Assembly (NCBI GenBank): GCA_900100595.1
Contig: FMUA01000017.1
Location: 1 to 64,000 of the forward strand
Direction: 5' to 3'
DNA from: Ruminococcaceae bacterium P7
Lineage (GTDB): Bacteria; Bacillota; Clostridia; Oscillospirales; Acutalibacteraceae
DNA length: 64,000 nucleotides
Positions 7,769-15,717 of this stretch are shown here, one piece after another. A program made the translations under genes and the position numbers. Under the pieces are notes generated by a model that had not been told where the DNA came from, made no database searches, and worked only from the letters and a program-made list of their open reading frames with translations. Every line of letters begins with the position of its first letter. Within the stretch, counting starts at the first letter, position 1.

Positions 7769-8260
7769 ATGAAAAAGACAATCGCATTACTTGCAGCATG
7801 CGTACTTGCAGCTTCCGTATTCGCAGGCTGCGGCAACAACAACGCTTCCTCTGCGGCTGAGGCTACCACTGTAGCTGCTGATGCTGCTGACGCTGCTGAC
7901 GCTGCCAACGACGCTGAGACTACCGCTGCAGCTGCTGAAGGTGAAGTGGACGTCACAGGCACATGGACAAGCTCCGCTTACATCACTGCTGACGGCACCG
8001 AATATGCTCCCGCAGACTATGCTGCTGCGAATGGTGTTGACGAAGAGACTGTTACCGTTACCTACACCTTCGACGCAGAAGGCAAGGCAACCTGCACCGC
8101 TATCGGCGCAACTGTTGAGGGTACCTACACTGTTGAAGGCACAAAGGTAAAGACCGCTTTCACAGGAAGCGCTCCCGAGTTTGAGTACGACGCAGAGAAA
8201 GACACTCTGACCAACACTGACCCTGCAACAGGCATCGTTTCCGTAATGAGCAGAGCGTAA
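7769..8260 (+). CDS. Small secreted lipoprotein with Ala/Asp-rich linker and lipocalin-like domain
   Basis: 163 residues. Lipoprotein signal with lipobox FAGC (acceptor Cys20). Residues about 22-58 are a low-complexity Ala/Thr/Asp/Glu linker with the tandem unit ADAADAADAAND. From about residue 60 the pattern VTGTWTSS...TYTFDAEGKATCTA...VEGTYTVEGTKV is typical of small lipocalin-like beta-barrel domains in gut Firmicutes. GAGGT lies eight bases before the ATG. It is preceded by LytTR-type repeats and followed by a terminator, so it is a single-gene unit likely controlled by the adjacent two-component pair. Function unknown. Confidence 0.85.
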   Translation: MKKTIALLAACVLAASVFAGCGNNNASSAAEATTVAADAADAADAANDAETTAAAAEGEVDVTGTWTSSAYITADGTEYAPADYAAANGVDEETVTVTYTFDAEGKATCTAIGATVEGTYTVEGTKVKTAFTGSAPEFEYDAEKDTLTNTDPATGIVSVMSRA

Positions 8261-8281
8261 GCTTCATTATCAATCTATCTT

Positions 8282-8311
8282 AGCGGCTGTCCGTGAGGCA
8301 GCCGCTTTTTT
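8282..8311 (+). terminator. Intrinsic terminator after the lipoprotein gene
   Basis: Stem AGCGGCTG/CAGCCGCT (8282-8289 with 8299-8306), followed by a T run to 8311. Confidence 0.9.
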
Positions 8312-8314
8312 CTG

Positions 8315-8343
8315 TTGTAATTTCAGCGCGTCAGTGGTAAAAT
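8315..8343 (+). promoter_or_regulatory. Promoter of the two-component operon
   Basis: TTGTAA (8315-8320), 17-bp spacer, TAAAAT (8338-8343), just after the preceding terminator. Confidence 0.6.
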
Positions 8344-8375
8344 GGTTGATAGAAGCACAAAGGGGGCGAAACGCG

Positions 8376-9089
8376 ATGAAAATAGCGATCGTTGACGACA
8401 ACCGCTCGGAGCGGCAAAAGCTCGGCGGCACTATCGCCGAGTGGTCTCGGGAAAACAACCTGATTGCCGAACCTGAGTATTTCGGCAGCGGAGAGAGCTT
8501 TTCTGCCGCGATACAGACAAAGTCCTTTGACATCGTCTTTATGGACATCATCATGGACGGCAGAAACGGCATTGAAACGGCAAAGAAGCTCCGCGAACGG
8601 AGTATCGACACGCTCCTTGTTTTCATCACCTCCAGTCCCGAATACATGGCGCAGGCTTTCCCCTGTCACGCCTTTGACTACGTGATGAAGCCCTTCACAC
8701 AAGAACGCATCGCGCAGGTGCTCGATGAAGCGAAGCGCGCTCTCGGCAGGCTCGGAGAGGTAACGGAGATCGCGGGTGAAAAATTCCTGCTGTCGGATAT
8801 TCTGTATGTATACGCCGATTCCAACTACTGCGATATCCACAGCAAGCATGGCAACCGACGCGTAAGACTCTCCTTCGCGGAGCTTTCCGACAAGCTGACA
8901 CGGTATCCGTCGTTCATGATCATCAGCCGCGGCGTAGCGGTCAATTTTGACAACGCCGTTCTGATTGACGGGCTGGAATGCGTCATCTGCAACGGCGACC
9001 ACATCCCCGTCAGCAGACGGAAGGCAAAGGAAGTCGAGCAATTCTTTATGGACAGGCAGTTTTCAAAGCTGCTCGAGGAAGGGACGTGA
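8376..9089 (+). CDS. LytTR-family response regulator (AgrA/LytR type)
   Basis: 237 residues. The start is ATG at 8376 (AAAGGGGG upstream; the frame is open further upstream but MKIAIVDDN is the normal receiver start). The receiver domain covers residues 1-120 with acidic pocket DD, phosphoacceptor Asp in VFMDIIMDG and Lys in VMKPF. A LytTR DNA-binding domain covers about 135-235 (LSDILYVYADSNYCDIHS...FMIISRGVAVNFDNAV...IPVSRR). LytTR regulators bind paired 9-bp direct repeats near -35; such repeats occur upstream of the gene at 7769. The kinase gene starts 5 bp downstream. Confidence 0.92.
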   Translation: MKIAIVDDNRSERQKLGGTIAEWSRENNLIAEPEYFGSGESFSAAIQTKSFDIVFMDIIMDGRNGIETAKKLRERSIDTLLVFITSSPEYMAQAFPCHAFDYVMKPFTQERIAQVLDEAKRALGRLGEVTEIAGEKFLLSDILYVYADSNYCDIHSKHGNRRVRLSFAELSDKLTRYPSFMIISRGVAVNFDNAVLIDGLECVICNGDHIPVSRRKAKEVEQFFMDRQFSKLLEEGT

Positions 9090-9093
9090 CCGC

Positions 9094-10398
9094 ATGATGG
9101 TTTTCTACTATTTCTGGGACTATGCCATCATTCTCCCCGCGGCGTTCTTCTGCATTCTCCCCGTATTGCAGCACAGCAAAATCAAGCCGAGGCTGCTTCT
9201 TCCGCTGACCTCGGCAGCGCTGCTTATCACCGCGGCGGCGCTGGCGGCACTCCGCAGTTTGTTCGCTCCTGACCCGAATATTCTCCTTCTCGGCGCGCTG
9301 GTGCCGATGCTGCTGTTGTATCTCCTACTGTTTGACGTCCAGAAATGCAGACTCGGATATATCTTTCTCTGCGGCATCGCGGTCTTTTCCTTCGGCGGCA
9401 CGGCGACGCATTATGTTCAGGCGGTGCTCAACACGGAGCACGAGTACCTGATTGCCTGCGCGATCAAATGGGCGATCTCGCTGCTGTTCCTGCTTGCTGA
9501 GGTATTGTCGCTCAAAAAACTGCGCTGGACAATCAACAACGAAAATATCAGCTCGGTCTGGAAATACATCTGGGTCGTGCCGCTGATCATCACCGCCGCT
9601 AACTTCTTTCTGATTCCGTCCGACTACGCAAACGTCCTTGTCGGACGCGCCTTCCCGCTGTATGTGATGTTTGAAACCGTACTGGTACTCTTTTTCATCA
9701 TTTTCATCATCATGAAGTACGTGATAGCGCGGGCAATCACCAACAAAGCCGAGGCAGAACAGAACGCGCAGCTGCTCGGCATGCAGGCGGCGCAGTATGA
9801 GAAGCTGAAAAAGTATCTCGACAATACCGCGCAAATGCGACACGACTTTTTCTATATGGCAAAAACCGCGCAGGCGCTCGCGGCAAACAACGAGACCGAG
9901 GAGCTGAAAAAGCTTCTCTCCGACTACGGCGCGCAGATTGATTCAGAAAGCTCGCCGCGCAAATATTGCGAAAACACCGCGCTGAACGCGATTACCGCGT
10001 ACTATGCCGAGGAAGCAGAACGGCAGCATATCGCCTTTACCGCGCGTCTGAATGTCGCACAAAGTATCATGATTTCCGACTATGAGCTTTGCTCCATCGT
10101 CGGCAACATCCTCGACAACGCGGTCGCCGCCGCTTCTGACGTGGACGGTGATCACCGCAGGATCCTCTTTGTTGCCGACACCAAGCCAAACGGCGATTTG
10201 TACCTCGCGGTCTCCAATCCCTACAGCGGCGCGATTCGGCGAAAGGGCAGCCGTTTTTCCTCCACCAAGCGCGGCGGTCACGGCATCGGACTGGAATCCG
10301 TCAGGGCAATCGTCAAGAAGAACAGCGGCTACTGCAACTTCCGCTACGACGGCAGCACCTTCTACTCCGAAATCATGCTCAGACAAAACGGACAGTGA
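9094..10398 (+). CDS. GHKL-family sensor histidine kinase (AgrC/ComD-like)
   Basis: 434 residues. The start is ATG at 9094 with GAGGAAGGGA nine bases upstream, 5 bp after the regulator stop. Residues 1-220 hold about six membrane helices; a coiled dimerisation region follows with the phospho-acceptor histidine in QMRHDFFYM. The C-terminal HATPase domain has the N-box ENTALNAI...NILDNAVAAA and G-box KRGGHGIGLESV. This layout matches peptide-sensing kinases such as AgrC, ComD and BlpH. No AgrB/AgrD or double-glycine signal peptide gene is visible nearby, so the ligand is unknown. Confidence 0.92.
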   Translation: MMVFYYFWDYAIILPAAFFCILPVLQHSKIKPRLLLPLTSAALLITAAALAALRSLFAPDPNILLLGALVPMLLLYLLLFDVQKCRLGYIFLCGIAVFSFGGTATHYVQAVLNTEHEYLIACAIKWAISLLFLLAEVLSLKKLRWTINNENISSVWKYIWVVPLIITAANFFLIPSDYANVLVGRAFPLYVMFETVLVLFFIIFIIMKYVIARAITNKAEAEQNAQLLGMQAAQYEKLKKYLDNTAQMRHDFFYMAKTAQALAANNETEELKKLLSDYGAQIDSESSPRKYCENTALNAITAYYAEEAERQHIAFTARLNVAQSIMISDYELCSIVGNILDNAVAAASDVDGDHRRILFVADTKPNGDLYLAVSNPYSGAIRRKGSRFSSTKRGGHGIGLESVRAIVKKNSGYCNFRYDGSTFYSEIMLRQNGQ

Positions 10399-10429
10399 CA
10401 ATGCGGAGAATAATACTCTGACAGACAAA

Positions 10430-10454
10430 CAGGGATACCGATGCGGTATCCCTG
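10430..10454. terminator. Bidirectional terminator between the kinase and lipase genes
   Basis: Perfect 10-bp stem CAGGGATACC/GGTATCCCTG with a 5-nt loop. Plus-strand continuation is CGTTATTTTA. The two flanking genes converge on it. Confidence 0.75.
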
Positions 10455-10461
10455 CGTTATT

Positions 10462-11790
10462 TTAAAAGCCTTTCTTTTTCAAGTCCGCAACGAGCTGAAC
10501 ATAAAACTCCCTGACATCAAAACCCTTGATGTTTTCACGGTTCAGATCGATCATGTCGCCGTGGGAAATGCCGCGGTTTTTGTCTGTCGTGAGAAACGTG
10601 AATTTCTCTCCCCATTCGCACGAGTACTCCGACACCAGCCCGTCGTTGGGGCCGTCAAAAAACTTCGCGATGGGATAAGTAAAATTCAGCGGAAACTTGC
10701 CGCCCGACGCTTTGTTCAGCTTCGAGCCGACACTCTGGTAATAGACGCTCCCGCTGTCGCTGATCTCGCGGTTCAGCCTTCTGCAGTTCTCACTCCTGAG
10801 GTCATAGACAGCCGAAAGAAAGTCGGGACTTGTATCGCCGAACCGCTTCAAAGCGGAATTATAGGAGCCGGCGATGGCGTTTCGGACGACGTCGGGAACC
10901 TTCTCCAGCAGATAGTCCGCGAACAAACAGCCTCTGTGCGGCGTATTGATCGTCGTCAGTGAGGCGACATACGGCTCCGCTCCGCACTTGGAAATGGCAT
11001 AGCGGCAATCCAGACCGCCCTTGGAATGGGCGATGATATTGAGCTTTCCGCAGCCCGTCTCCCGAACGATGCGCCGCATGGTTTCGGTCAGCTCCGCACC
11101 TCCGTCAGCAATGGAATTTGCCGACTGATTATTTCCGTAAAAAACCGTCGCGCCGTTCAAAATCAGGTCATCGGGAATCCTTCCCCAGTAATTGAAGTAC
11201 TCCGAATCCCTGAAAAAAACGCCGTGCACAAAAAGCAAGGGGTACTTCGTCTGACAGACAGCATCATTTTTTCTGCTCTCGTTGAGCAAATCCCTGTAGT
11301 TTTCAAACTCGACCTCGTCCGAGCATATCCTGATGATTTTGTGCAGTACAATGAGATTCACGATCGGAACCCATCCGCACAGCGCGCCGATGACGCGGTG
11401 CTTGATGCCGAGCTGAACCGAGGTCAGATACACCCTGATGATGCCGTTGCAGAATACCGAGAGCAGCACCAGACAGCTGATGACGCAGCTGAAAAAATAC
11501 GTCAGAACGCCGAACGGCAAAATGAAAAAGCCTGCGGCAAGATGCGCGGCTAACGTGATTGCCGAGCCGAGTAAAAAACCGAACAGCAGATCCACGCCCG
11601 AAGCACAGACCTTGAGGCGCCTTCTTTTATATGTAAAATCCGTCGGGGACGGTATGATATTGACTGCCAGAAACAGCAATACGATAACCGGTATCAGACC
11701 GCGAAAACCGGGAAACAGATGGAATATCCCGAAAGCGCAGGCACCTGCCGCAATCACTGCCCCGTCTATGAGCCGAAATACTATTTTCAT
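10462..11790 (-). CDS. Membrane-anchored lipase/acyl-hydrolase (alpha/beta hydrolase)
   Basis: 442 residues. Residues 1-150 contain about four to five hydrophobic segments. The hydrolase domain begins near residue 185 with YPLLFVHGVFFRD, the oxyanion-hole HG motif of triacylglycerol lipases, followed by the nucleophile elbow AHSKGG and TTINTPHRG. Asp (DGPNDGLV) and His (GISHGDMIDL) near the end complete a plausible triad. The start is ATG at 11790 with GGAG upstream. It has a consensus promoter and ends at a shared terminator. The substrate is unknown. The large N-terminal membrane block is unusual for a simple secreted lipase. Confidence 0.82.
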   Translation of the reverse strand: MKIVFRLIDGAVIAAGACAFGIFHLFPGFRGLIPVIVLLFLAVNIIPSPTDFTYKRRRLKVCASGVDLLFGFLLGSAITLAAHLAAGFFILPFGVLTYFFSCVISCLVLLSVFCNGIIRVYLTSVQLGIKHRVIGALCGWVPIVNLIVLHKIIRICSDEVEFENYRDLLNESRKNDAVCQTKYPLLFVHGVFFRDSEYFNYWGRIPDDLILNGATVFYGNNQSANSIADGGAELTETMRRIVRETGCGKLNIIAHSKGGLDCRYAISKCGAEPYVASLTTINTPHRGCLFADYLLEKVPDVVRNAIAGSYNSALKRFGDTSPDFLSAVYDLRSENCRRLNREISDSGSVYYQSVGSKLNKASGGKFPLNFTYPIAKFFDGPNDGLVSEYSCEWGEKFTFLTTDKNRGISHGDMIDLNRENIKGFDVREFYVQLVADLKKKGF

Positions 11791-11819
11791 AATACGCTCC
11801 GTTATGATAATCTTTCATT

Positions 11820-11848
11820 ATTATACTCCGCGCCGTTATCGGTGTCAA
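11820..11848 (-). promoter_or_regulatory. Consensus promoter of the lipase gene
   Basis: Minus-strand TTGACA (11843-11848), 17-bp spacer, TATAAT (11820-11825). Confidence 0.85.
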
Positions 11849-11902
11849 CCGCATAAATCCCGAGCTGCCCGCGCATAATAATTCTCAGCATCGGAGGTTA
11901 TT

Positions 11903-12148
11903 ATGGAAGTATTCACTGTTATTCTGGCATCGCTGTTCTCGGCGGCGGTTCTATTCATCATCGCAAAAATCATCGGTCACAAGCAGGTCGCCCAGCTCGA
12001 GTTCTTCGACTACATCACGGGCATCACCATCGGCTCCATCGCTGCGGAGCTTGCGACAACACTGGACAAGCCGTGGTGGAAGCCGACCGTTTCGATGATC
12101 GTATGGTTTCGGATTTCAGAACGGCTCTCTCGGGTGAATCCGACATGA
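11903..12148 (+). pseudogene. Truncated DUF421 (YetF-family) membrane protein
   Basis: The first 70 or so residues are a clear DUF421 N-terminus (AKIIGHKQVAQLEFFDYITGITIGSIAAE, read in two parts, then DKPWW), with a good GGAGG site before ATG 11903. The frame then runs into unrelated residues and stops at codon 82, whereas DUF421 proteins usually have over 200 residues with a second cytoplasmic domain. The break lies near 12100-12115, where an oppositely oriented gene begins to overlap. This looks like a deletion or rearrangement joining two gene fragments. Confidence 0.75.
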
Positions 12149-12581
12149 GCGATCCCATCGACTGCCACGTCATCCTTTTCTGCATCCTGCCTGCCTTCTT
12201 TTTGACGAAATCGGACTCGTCCTGCAGCGTATCCCTGAAATCGTCAATCAGCATACGCAGCCGTCCGCCCTCGGCATTCGCCTTGCGCGCTGCCTCGCCG
12301 TGCATCTCGTCTGCTTTCAGCGCGTCGTGTGCGATCTCGGTTTCTTCCTTCTTCGCAGCAGCTTCCGGCATCGGCATCTGATGCAGCGTTTCCTCTTCCC
12401 GCAGCGGCTCTATGGTTCGGACGCACGGAATCATCCGCTCCGACACGGATTCCGCGTTGATTCGCGTAAAGATTCCCGACAGAGACAGCGCTGCCACAGC
12501 GCTCAGGGAAACCGCGATGAATCTGATCTTCGCGCGGCGCATGCTGCTTTTCTTTCTGCTGATGTTTGCGTTCTTTTTCAT
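12024..12581 (-). CDS. Hypothetical membrane-anchored protein, C-terminus probably chimeric
   Basis: 185 residues from ATG 12581 (GGAGAG eight bases upstream, a strong site; GTG 12584 is the alternative). A basic N-terminus and one hydrophobic helix (about residues 20-40) suggest a membrane anchor or signal. The middle is rich in Glu, Lys and Ala and probably helical. The last 40 residues read antisense through the DUF421 fragment, so the natural C-terminus is likely lost and a new stop acquired. I do not recognise a family. Confidence 0.55.
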   Translation of the reverse strand: MKKNANISRKKSSMRRAKIRFIAVSLSAVAALSLSGIFTRINAESVSERMIPCVRTIEPLREEETLHQMPMPEAAAKKEETEIAHDALKADEMHGEAARKANAEGGRLRMLIDDFRDTLQDESDFVKKKAGRMQKRMTWQSMGSLMSDSPERAVLKSETIRSSKRSASTTACPVLSQAPQRWSRW

Positions 12582-12720
12582 CACGGTCTCTCCTTTTCTT
12601 TGGATTCAGAGGCGCTGTTTCTCTGTTATACCGATATGATAACAGGCGGACTGTCACAACATACCGACAAACTTCCCCTGATGATTCGGAGATAATCATC
12701 CGTCAATCCCCGTTCGGCGC

Positions 12721-12749
12721 TTGATTTTAACGATCAATACGTTTATAAT
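12721..12749 (+). promoter_or_regulatory. Promoter of the lone LytTR gene
   Basis: TTGATT (12721-12726), 17-bp spacer, TATAAT (12744-12749). The 5' leader contains a 9-bp hairpin GAACCGTGC/GCACGGTTC (12756-12788). Confidence 0.65.
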
Positions 12750-12834
12750 AACAGTGAACCGTGCCGCATTCTGTCGGCAGCACGGTTCTGCGGAATTGAG
12801 GGATTCGTATTACAAGATGAAAGGGACGCCTGCC

Positions 12835-13281
12835 ATGCAAATGAAAATCACCAGAATCGAGCGCGACAAGCCCGAGCTTCTCGAAATCTGCTGTCACACC
12901 ATCAGCGACGAGGTGCGTGAAATCGTCGCCTTCGTCAAGTCAAGAGAAGGTCAGCTGACCGGCTCCGCCGACGACAGGCTGTATGAAATCGCCGTTTCCG
13001 ACATCCTTTATATTGAGGCGGTCGACAACAAATCCTTTCTCTACACCAAGAGCAGGGTGTATGAATCGAAGCAGAGGCTGTATGAGCTGGAGGAGATCCT
13101 GCGGGAAAAGCACTTTCTCCGCGTTTCCAAGTCGACCCTGCTGAACCTGATGAAAGTCAGTTCCATCAAGCCCGCTCTGAACAGCCGCTTCACCGCGGTG
13201 CTGCCCTCAGGCGAGCAAATCGTCATCTCGCGCAAGTATGTGCCTGAGCTGAAAAAAGCGCTGAAAGGCGACGCATCATAA
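12835..13281 (+). CDS. Stand-alone LytTR DNA-binding protein
   Basis: 148 residues from ATG 12835 (AAAGGGA eight bases upstream). Residues about 45-148 are a LytTR domain (YEIAVSDILYIEAVDN, FLRVSKSTLLNL, ISRKYVPELKK). There is no receiver domain. The short N-terminus resembles the LytTR proteins often paired with a DUF3021 membrane protein, but no such partner follows; a 68-bp repeat begins 26 bp after the stop. It may regulate its own promoter. Confidence 0.88.
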   Translation: MQMKITRIERDKPELLEICCHTISDEVREIVAFVKSREGQLTGSADDRLYEIAVSDILYIEAVDNKSFLYTKSRVYESKQRLYELEEILREKHFLRVSKSTLLNLMKVSSIKPALNSRFTAVLPSGEQIVISRKYVPELKKALKGDAS

Positions 13282-13306
13282 TTTATTCAGAATGACATAA
13301 TCCTAC

Positions 13307-13374
13307 ATAAGGGAATCTCTAATAATTCAATGCCGTGCTTATTCGCGGCAAGGAATTATTGGAGGTTCCCTTAA
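13307..13374. repeat. 68-bp palindromic intergenic repeat, copy 2
   Basis: Reverse-complement homologue of 5068-5135, same length. Terminal repeats are AAGGGAATCTCTAATAATTC on one side and the complement of AAGGGAACCTCCAATAATTC on the other. The core is GCCGTGCTTATTCGCGGC. It would fold into a long hairpin. Confidence 0.8.
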
Positions 13375-13432
13375 TATCTTATTGTACGGAACATCCGAAT
13401 TGTCCCTTATTGATTACAGGTCACTCCCGTGA

Positions 13433-13471
13433 ATAAAAAATAACTGCGAAAGGCAAGGAAACCTCTCGCAG
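13433..13471 (-). terminator. Intrinsic terminator of the membrane-protein gene
   Basis: CTGCGA/TCGCAG stem with extra AGG/CCT pairing, followed on the minus strand by TTATTTTTTATT. Confidence 0.7.
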
Positions 13472-13490
13472 CTGATGTTCGGATATGTCT

Positions 13491-14240
13491 TTAGCCCATG
13501 CCAAAGAAGCTGAGGAAATTGAAGCCCGTAGGCAGCGGTATCGTGAACATATAAATGGTGGCAAGCACCACGCCGACAACCGCGACGATAAGCACGACCG
13601 CGCGGTTGGGAAGATTCTTGAATATGCCGACAATACCCAACAGGAAAAGCACAACGGAATAAATCACGTTGACCAGGTTGTAGGCATCGCCATGCGCATT
13701 GTCAAGCTTTCCTTCCTCAAGAAGCTCCTGCGATTGTGCAAGCAGCGCGTTTGCATCCTCAAAGTATTTCTCCGTGGTACCCGCTACCTCAAAGGGAGAC
13801 GTCATTTTATCGTCCATCTGCCCGATCGCGTCCAGCATGATCTGGCTGCAGTTCTGCTGCATGAATGCCTCGGTTTTTTCCTCATAAACCTTGGCTTCCT
13901 CTTCGTTGCCCTTCATTCTTGCAACCGTCGCGTCGAGCTGATAGTCGATCGCTGTGTTCCACGTCATCATATCAGAAAGATAGAGCTGCATCGCCGAGTT
14001 GTAGGCAGCGTTTCCCTCTGCGGCAAGGTTGTTGCTCTTTGAGTAATTGGTCGCCTGATTGCCGCCGTGAAGAGAGCCAATCCAAGTCGCCCATGCCGTG
14101 AGCAGCGCTGTGACGCCTAAGAACACCGCCGTGATAACCTCGATACGCTTTGCCGTGAGAAACTTTTTCTTTTTCGGAGCATCTTCTTCTGTCTCCGCCT
14201 CGGAAGCGACTGTTTCAAGTTCTTTGTTATCCGTTGACAT
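13491..14240 (-). CDS. Hypothetical membrane protein, DUF4337-like
   Basis: 249 residues. The start is ATG at 14240 with GGAGG seven bases upstream. An acidic then lysine-rich N-terminus is followed by a helix near residues 30-50 (VITAVFLGVTALLTAWATWIG, 21 residues counting both ends of the segment). A soluble, probably coiled region extends to about 195, and two helices lie at the C-terminus. The arrangement resembles small DUF4337-type membrane proteins, but the match is by feel rather than by signature. It has its own promoter and terminator. Confidence 0.7.
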   Translation of the reverse strand: MSTDNKELETVASEAETEEDAPKKKKFLTAKRIEVITAVFLGVTALLTAWATWIGSLHGGNQATNYSKSNNLAAEGNAAYNSAMQLYLSDMMTWNTAIDYQLDATVARMKGNEEEAKVYEEKTEAFMQQNCSQIMLDAIGQMDDKMTSPFEVAGTTEKYFEDANALLAQSQELLEEGKLDNAHGDAYNLVNVIYSVVLFLLGIVGIFKNLPNRAVVLIVAVVGVVLATIYMFTIPLPTGFNFLSFFGMG

Positions 14241-14286
14241 GTTTTTTCCTCCGTTCATTTTTACAAATAGAGTCTTTGCCTGTAGC

Positions 14287-14315
14287 AGTATAACATATTG
14301 CTCTCTCAAAAGCAA
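14287..14315 (-). promoter_or_regulatory. Promoter of the membrane-protein gene
   Basis: Minus-strand TTGCTT (14310-14315), 17-bp spacer, TATACT (14287-14292). Confidence 0.65.
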
Positions 14316-14367
14316 ATATTTTGAACAAGATAATTGTCTCCTCGTGTCGATTCATTCAAATCAACCG

Positions 14368-14413
14368 CAAAAATAAAAACACCGATTGGATATTTGTAAA
14401 AAACACCAATCGG
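14368..14413 (-). terminator. Intrinsic terminator of the murD operon
   Basis: Perfect 8-bp stem CCGATTGG/CCAATCGG (14382-14389 with 14406-14413), followed on the minus strand by GTTTTTATTTTTG. Confidence 0.8.
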
Positions 14414-14438
14414 CATTATATACAAATGCAAGCGCATG

Positions 14439-15701
14439 TCACTTGTGCAAGTCCTTCAGTACGCTGTCGGCTGCCAGCATCACGCCGAGCTTGCCCGCGT
14501 GGAAGTTCAGGCTTCCCTGCATCCACACCGCGTACGGCTCTCTCAGAGGCGCGTCGGCGGAAAGCTCGATCGAGGAACCGAGCGTAAACGCGCCTGCCGC
14601 CATGATGACCTGACTCTCATAGCCGGGCATATCCGAAGGCAGGGGCTGCACAAAGCTGTCCACCGCGGAGCCGCTCTGGATTCCGCCGCAGAAGCTGATG
14701 AGCTTTTCCTCGTCACCGAGCATGATCAGCTGGATGATGTCTCCCCTGCTGTCACTGTAGCGCGGGTTGGTGTCAAAGCCGAGCAGCTCGAAAAGTGCGG
14801 AAGCGAATACCGCCGTTTTCAACGCCTCTCCCGTAACATGCGGCGCGTGGTAGGCACCCATGAACATTTCTCTGTTCACGCCGAGCGTCGCGCCGATCTC
14901 CTTGCCCGTTCCCGGTGTGGTGAGACGGTAGGCGCACATCTCCACCAGATCTGCTCTGCCCGCGATATAGCCGCCCGTGGGCGCGATACCGCCTCCCGGG
15001 TTCTTGATCAGCGAGCCAGCCATGATGTCCACGCCGACGGTCAGCGGCTCGACCTTGTCGATAAACTCGCCGTAGCAGTTGTCGAGCATGATAACGGACT
15101 TCGGTGAAACGCGCTTCGCGATATCGCAGATTTTCTTGATTTCGCGCCACGTCAGCGTCGCGCGCAAACTGTAGCCGCGTGAGCGCTGGATGTAGACCAT
15201 CTTCGGCTGCTTTTCAGCGATATCCTTTTCCACCTGCTCATAATCGACGGTGCCGTCCTCACACAGCTCGGTCATCTCAAAGCGGATGTCAAAATCCTTG
15301 AGGGAGCCGGGATAGCTGCCCTCGATGCCGATTGCCGAACGGATGGTATCATACGGCATTCCCGTCACGCTGAGCATCGTGTCGTTCGGTCTCAGAATAC
15401 CGAACAGCGCCACCGTCAGGGCGTGCGTGCCGCTGACAAAATTATGACGCACTAAGGCGTCCTCCGCGTCGAATACATAGGCATACACCCTGTCGAGCGC
15501 GTCGCGTCCGCAATCGTCGTAGCCGTATCCCGTGGACGCGCAGAAGTAGCTCTCTCTTACGCCTGCGTTCTGAAACGCCTTTATCATCTTGATCTGGTTG
15601 TATTCCTGGATTTCCTCTACCTCGCGCAGCTTGTCCGCACAAAGCTTCATCGCCTGCTCCGAGGCTTCCAGAATTCGCTTGTCTATGTCAAAAAAGTTCA
15701 A
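14439..15701 (-). CDS. Methionine gamma-lyase/aluminium-resistance family PLP enzyme (YnbB-like)
   Basis: 420 residues. Fold-type I PLP enzyme of the YnbB family: FVSGTHALTVALFG near the cofactor phosphate site, IMLDNCYGEF containing the cofactor Asp, and the Schiff-base lysine in GSLIKNPGGGIAPTGGYIAG. Named from weak aluminium-resistance phenotypes, the family's reaction is poorly defined (C-S lyase is likely). The start appears to be TTG at 15701, preceded by AAGGTGA four bases away; the first ATG, at codon 17, would cut conserved sequence. It is the last gene of the murD operon. Confidence 0.85.
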   Translation of the reverse strand: MNFFDIDKRILEASEQAMKLCADKLREVEEIQEYNQIKMIKAFQNAGVRESYFCASTGYGYDDCGRDALDRVYAYVFDAEDALVRHNFVSGTHALTVALFGILRPNDTMLSVTGMPYDTIRSAIGIEGSYPGSLKDFDIRFEMTELCEDGTVDYEQVEKDIAEKQPKMVYIQRSRGYSLRATLTWREIKKICDIAKRVSPKSVIMLDNCYGEFIDKVEPLTVGVDIMAGSLIKNPGGGIAPTGGYIAGRADLVEMCAYRLTTPGTGKEIGATLGVNREMFMGAYHAPHVTGEALKTAVFASALFELLGFDTNPRYSDSRGDIIQLIMLGDEEKLISFCGGIQSGSAVDSFVQPLPSDMPGYESQVIMAAGAFTLGSSIELSADAPLREPYAVWMQGSLNFHAGKLGVMLAADSVLKDLHK

Positions 15702-15717
15702 ATAATCACCTTAATAA

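Noticed and set aside
8965..9093. N-terminal extension of the histidine kinase overlapping the response regulator
   Set aside because: The extension is out-of-frame shadow of the regulator gene; ATG 9094 has GAGGAAGGGA upstream.
12721..12834. N-terminal extension of the LytTR protein to 186 residues
   Set aside because: The extension covers the promoter and leader hairpin; ATG 12835 has a proper ribosome binding site.
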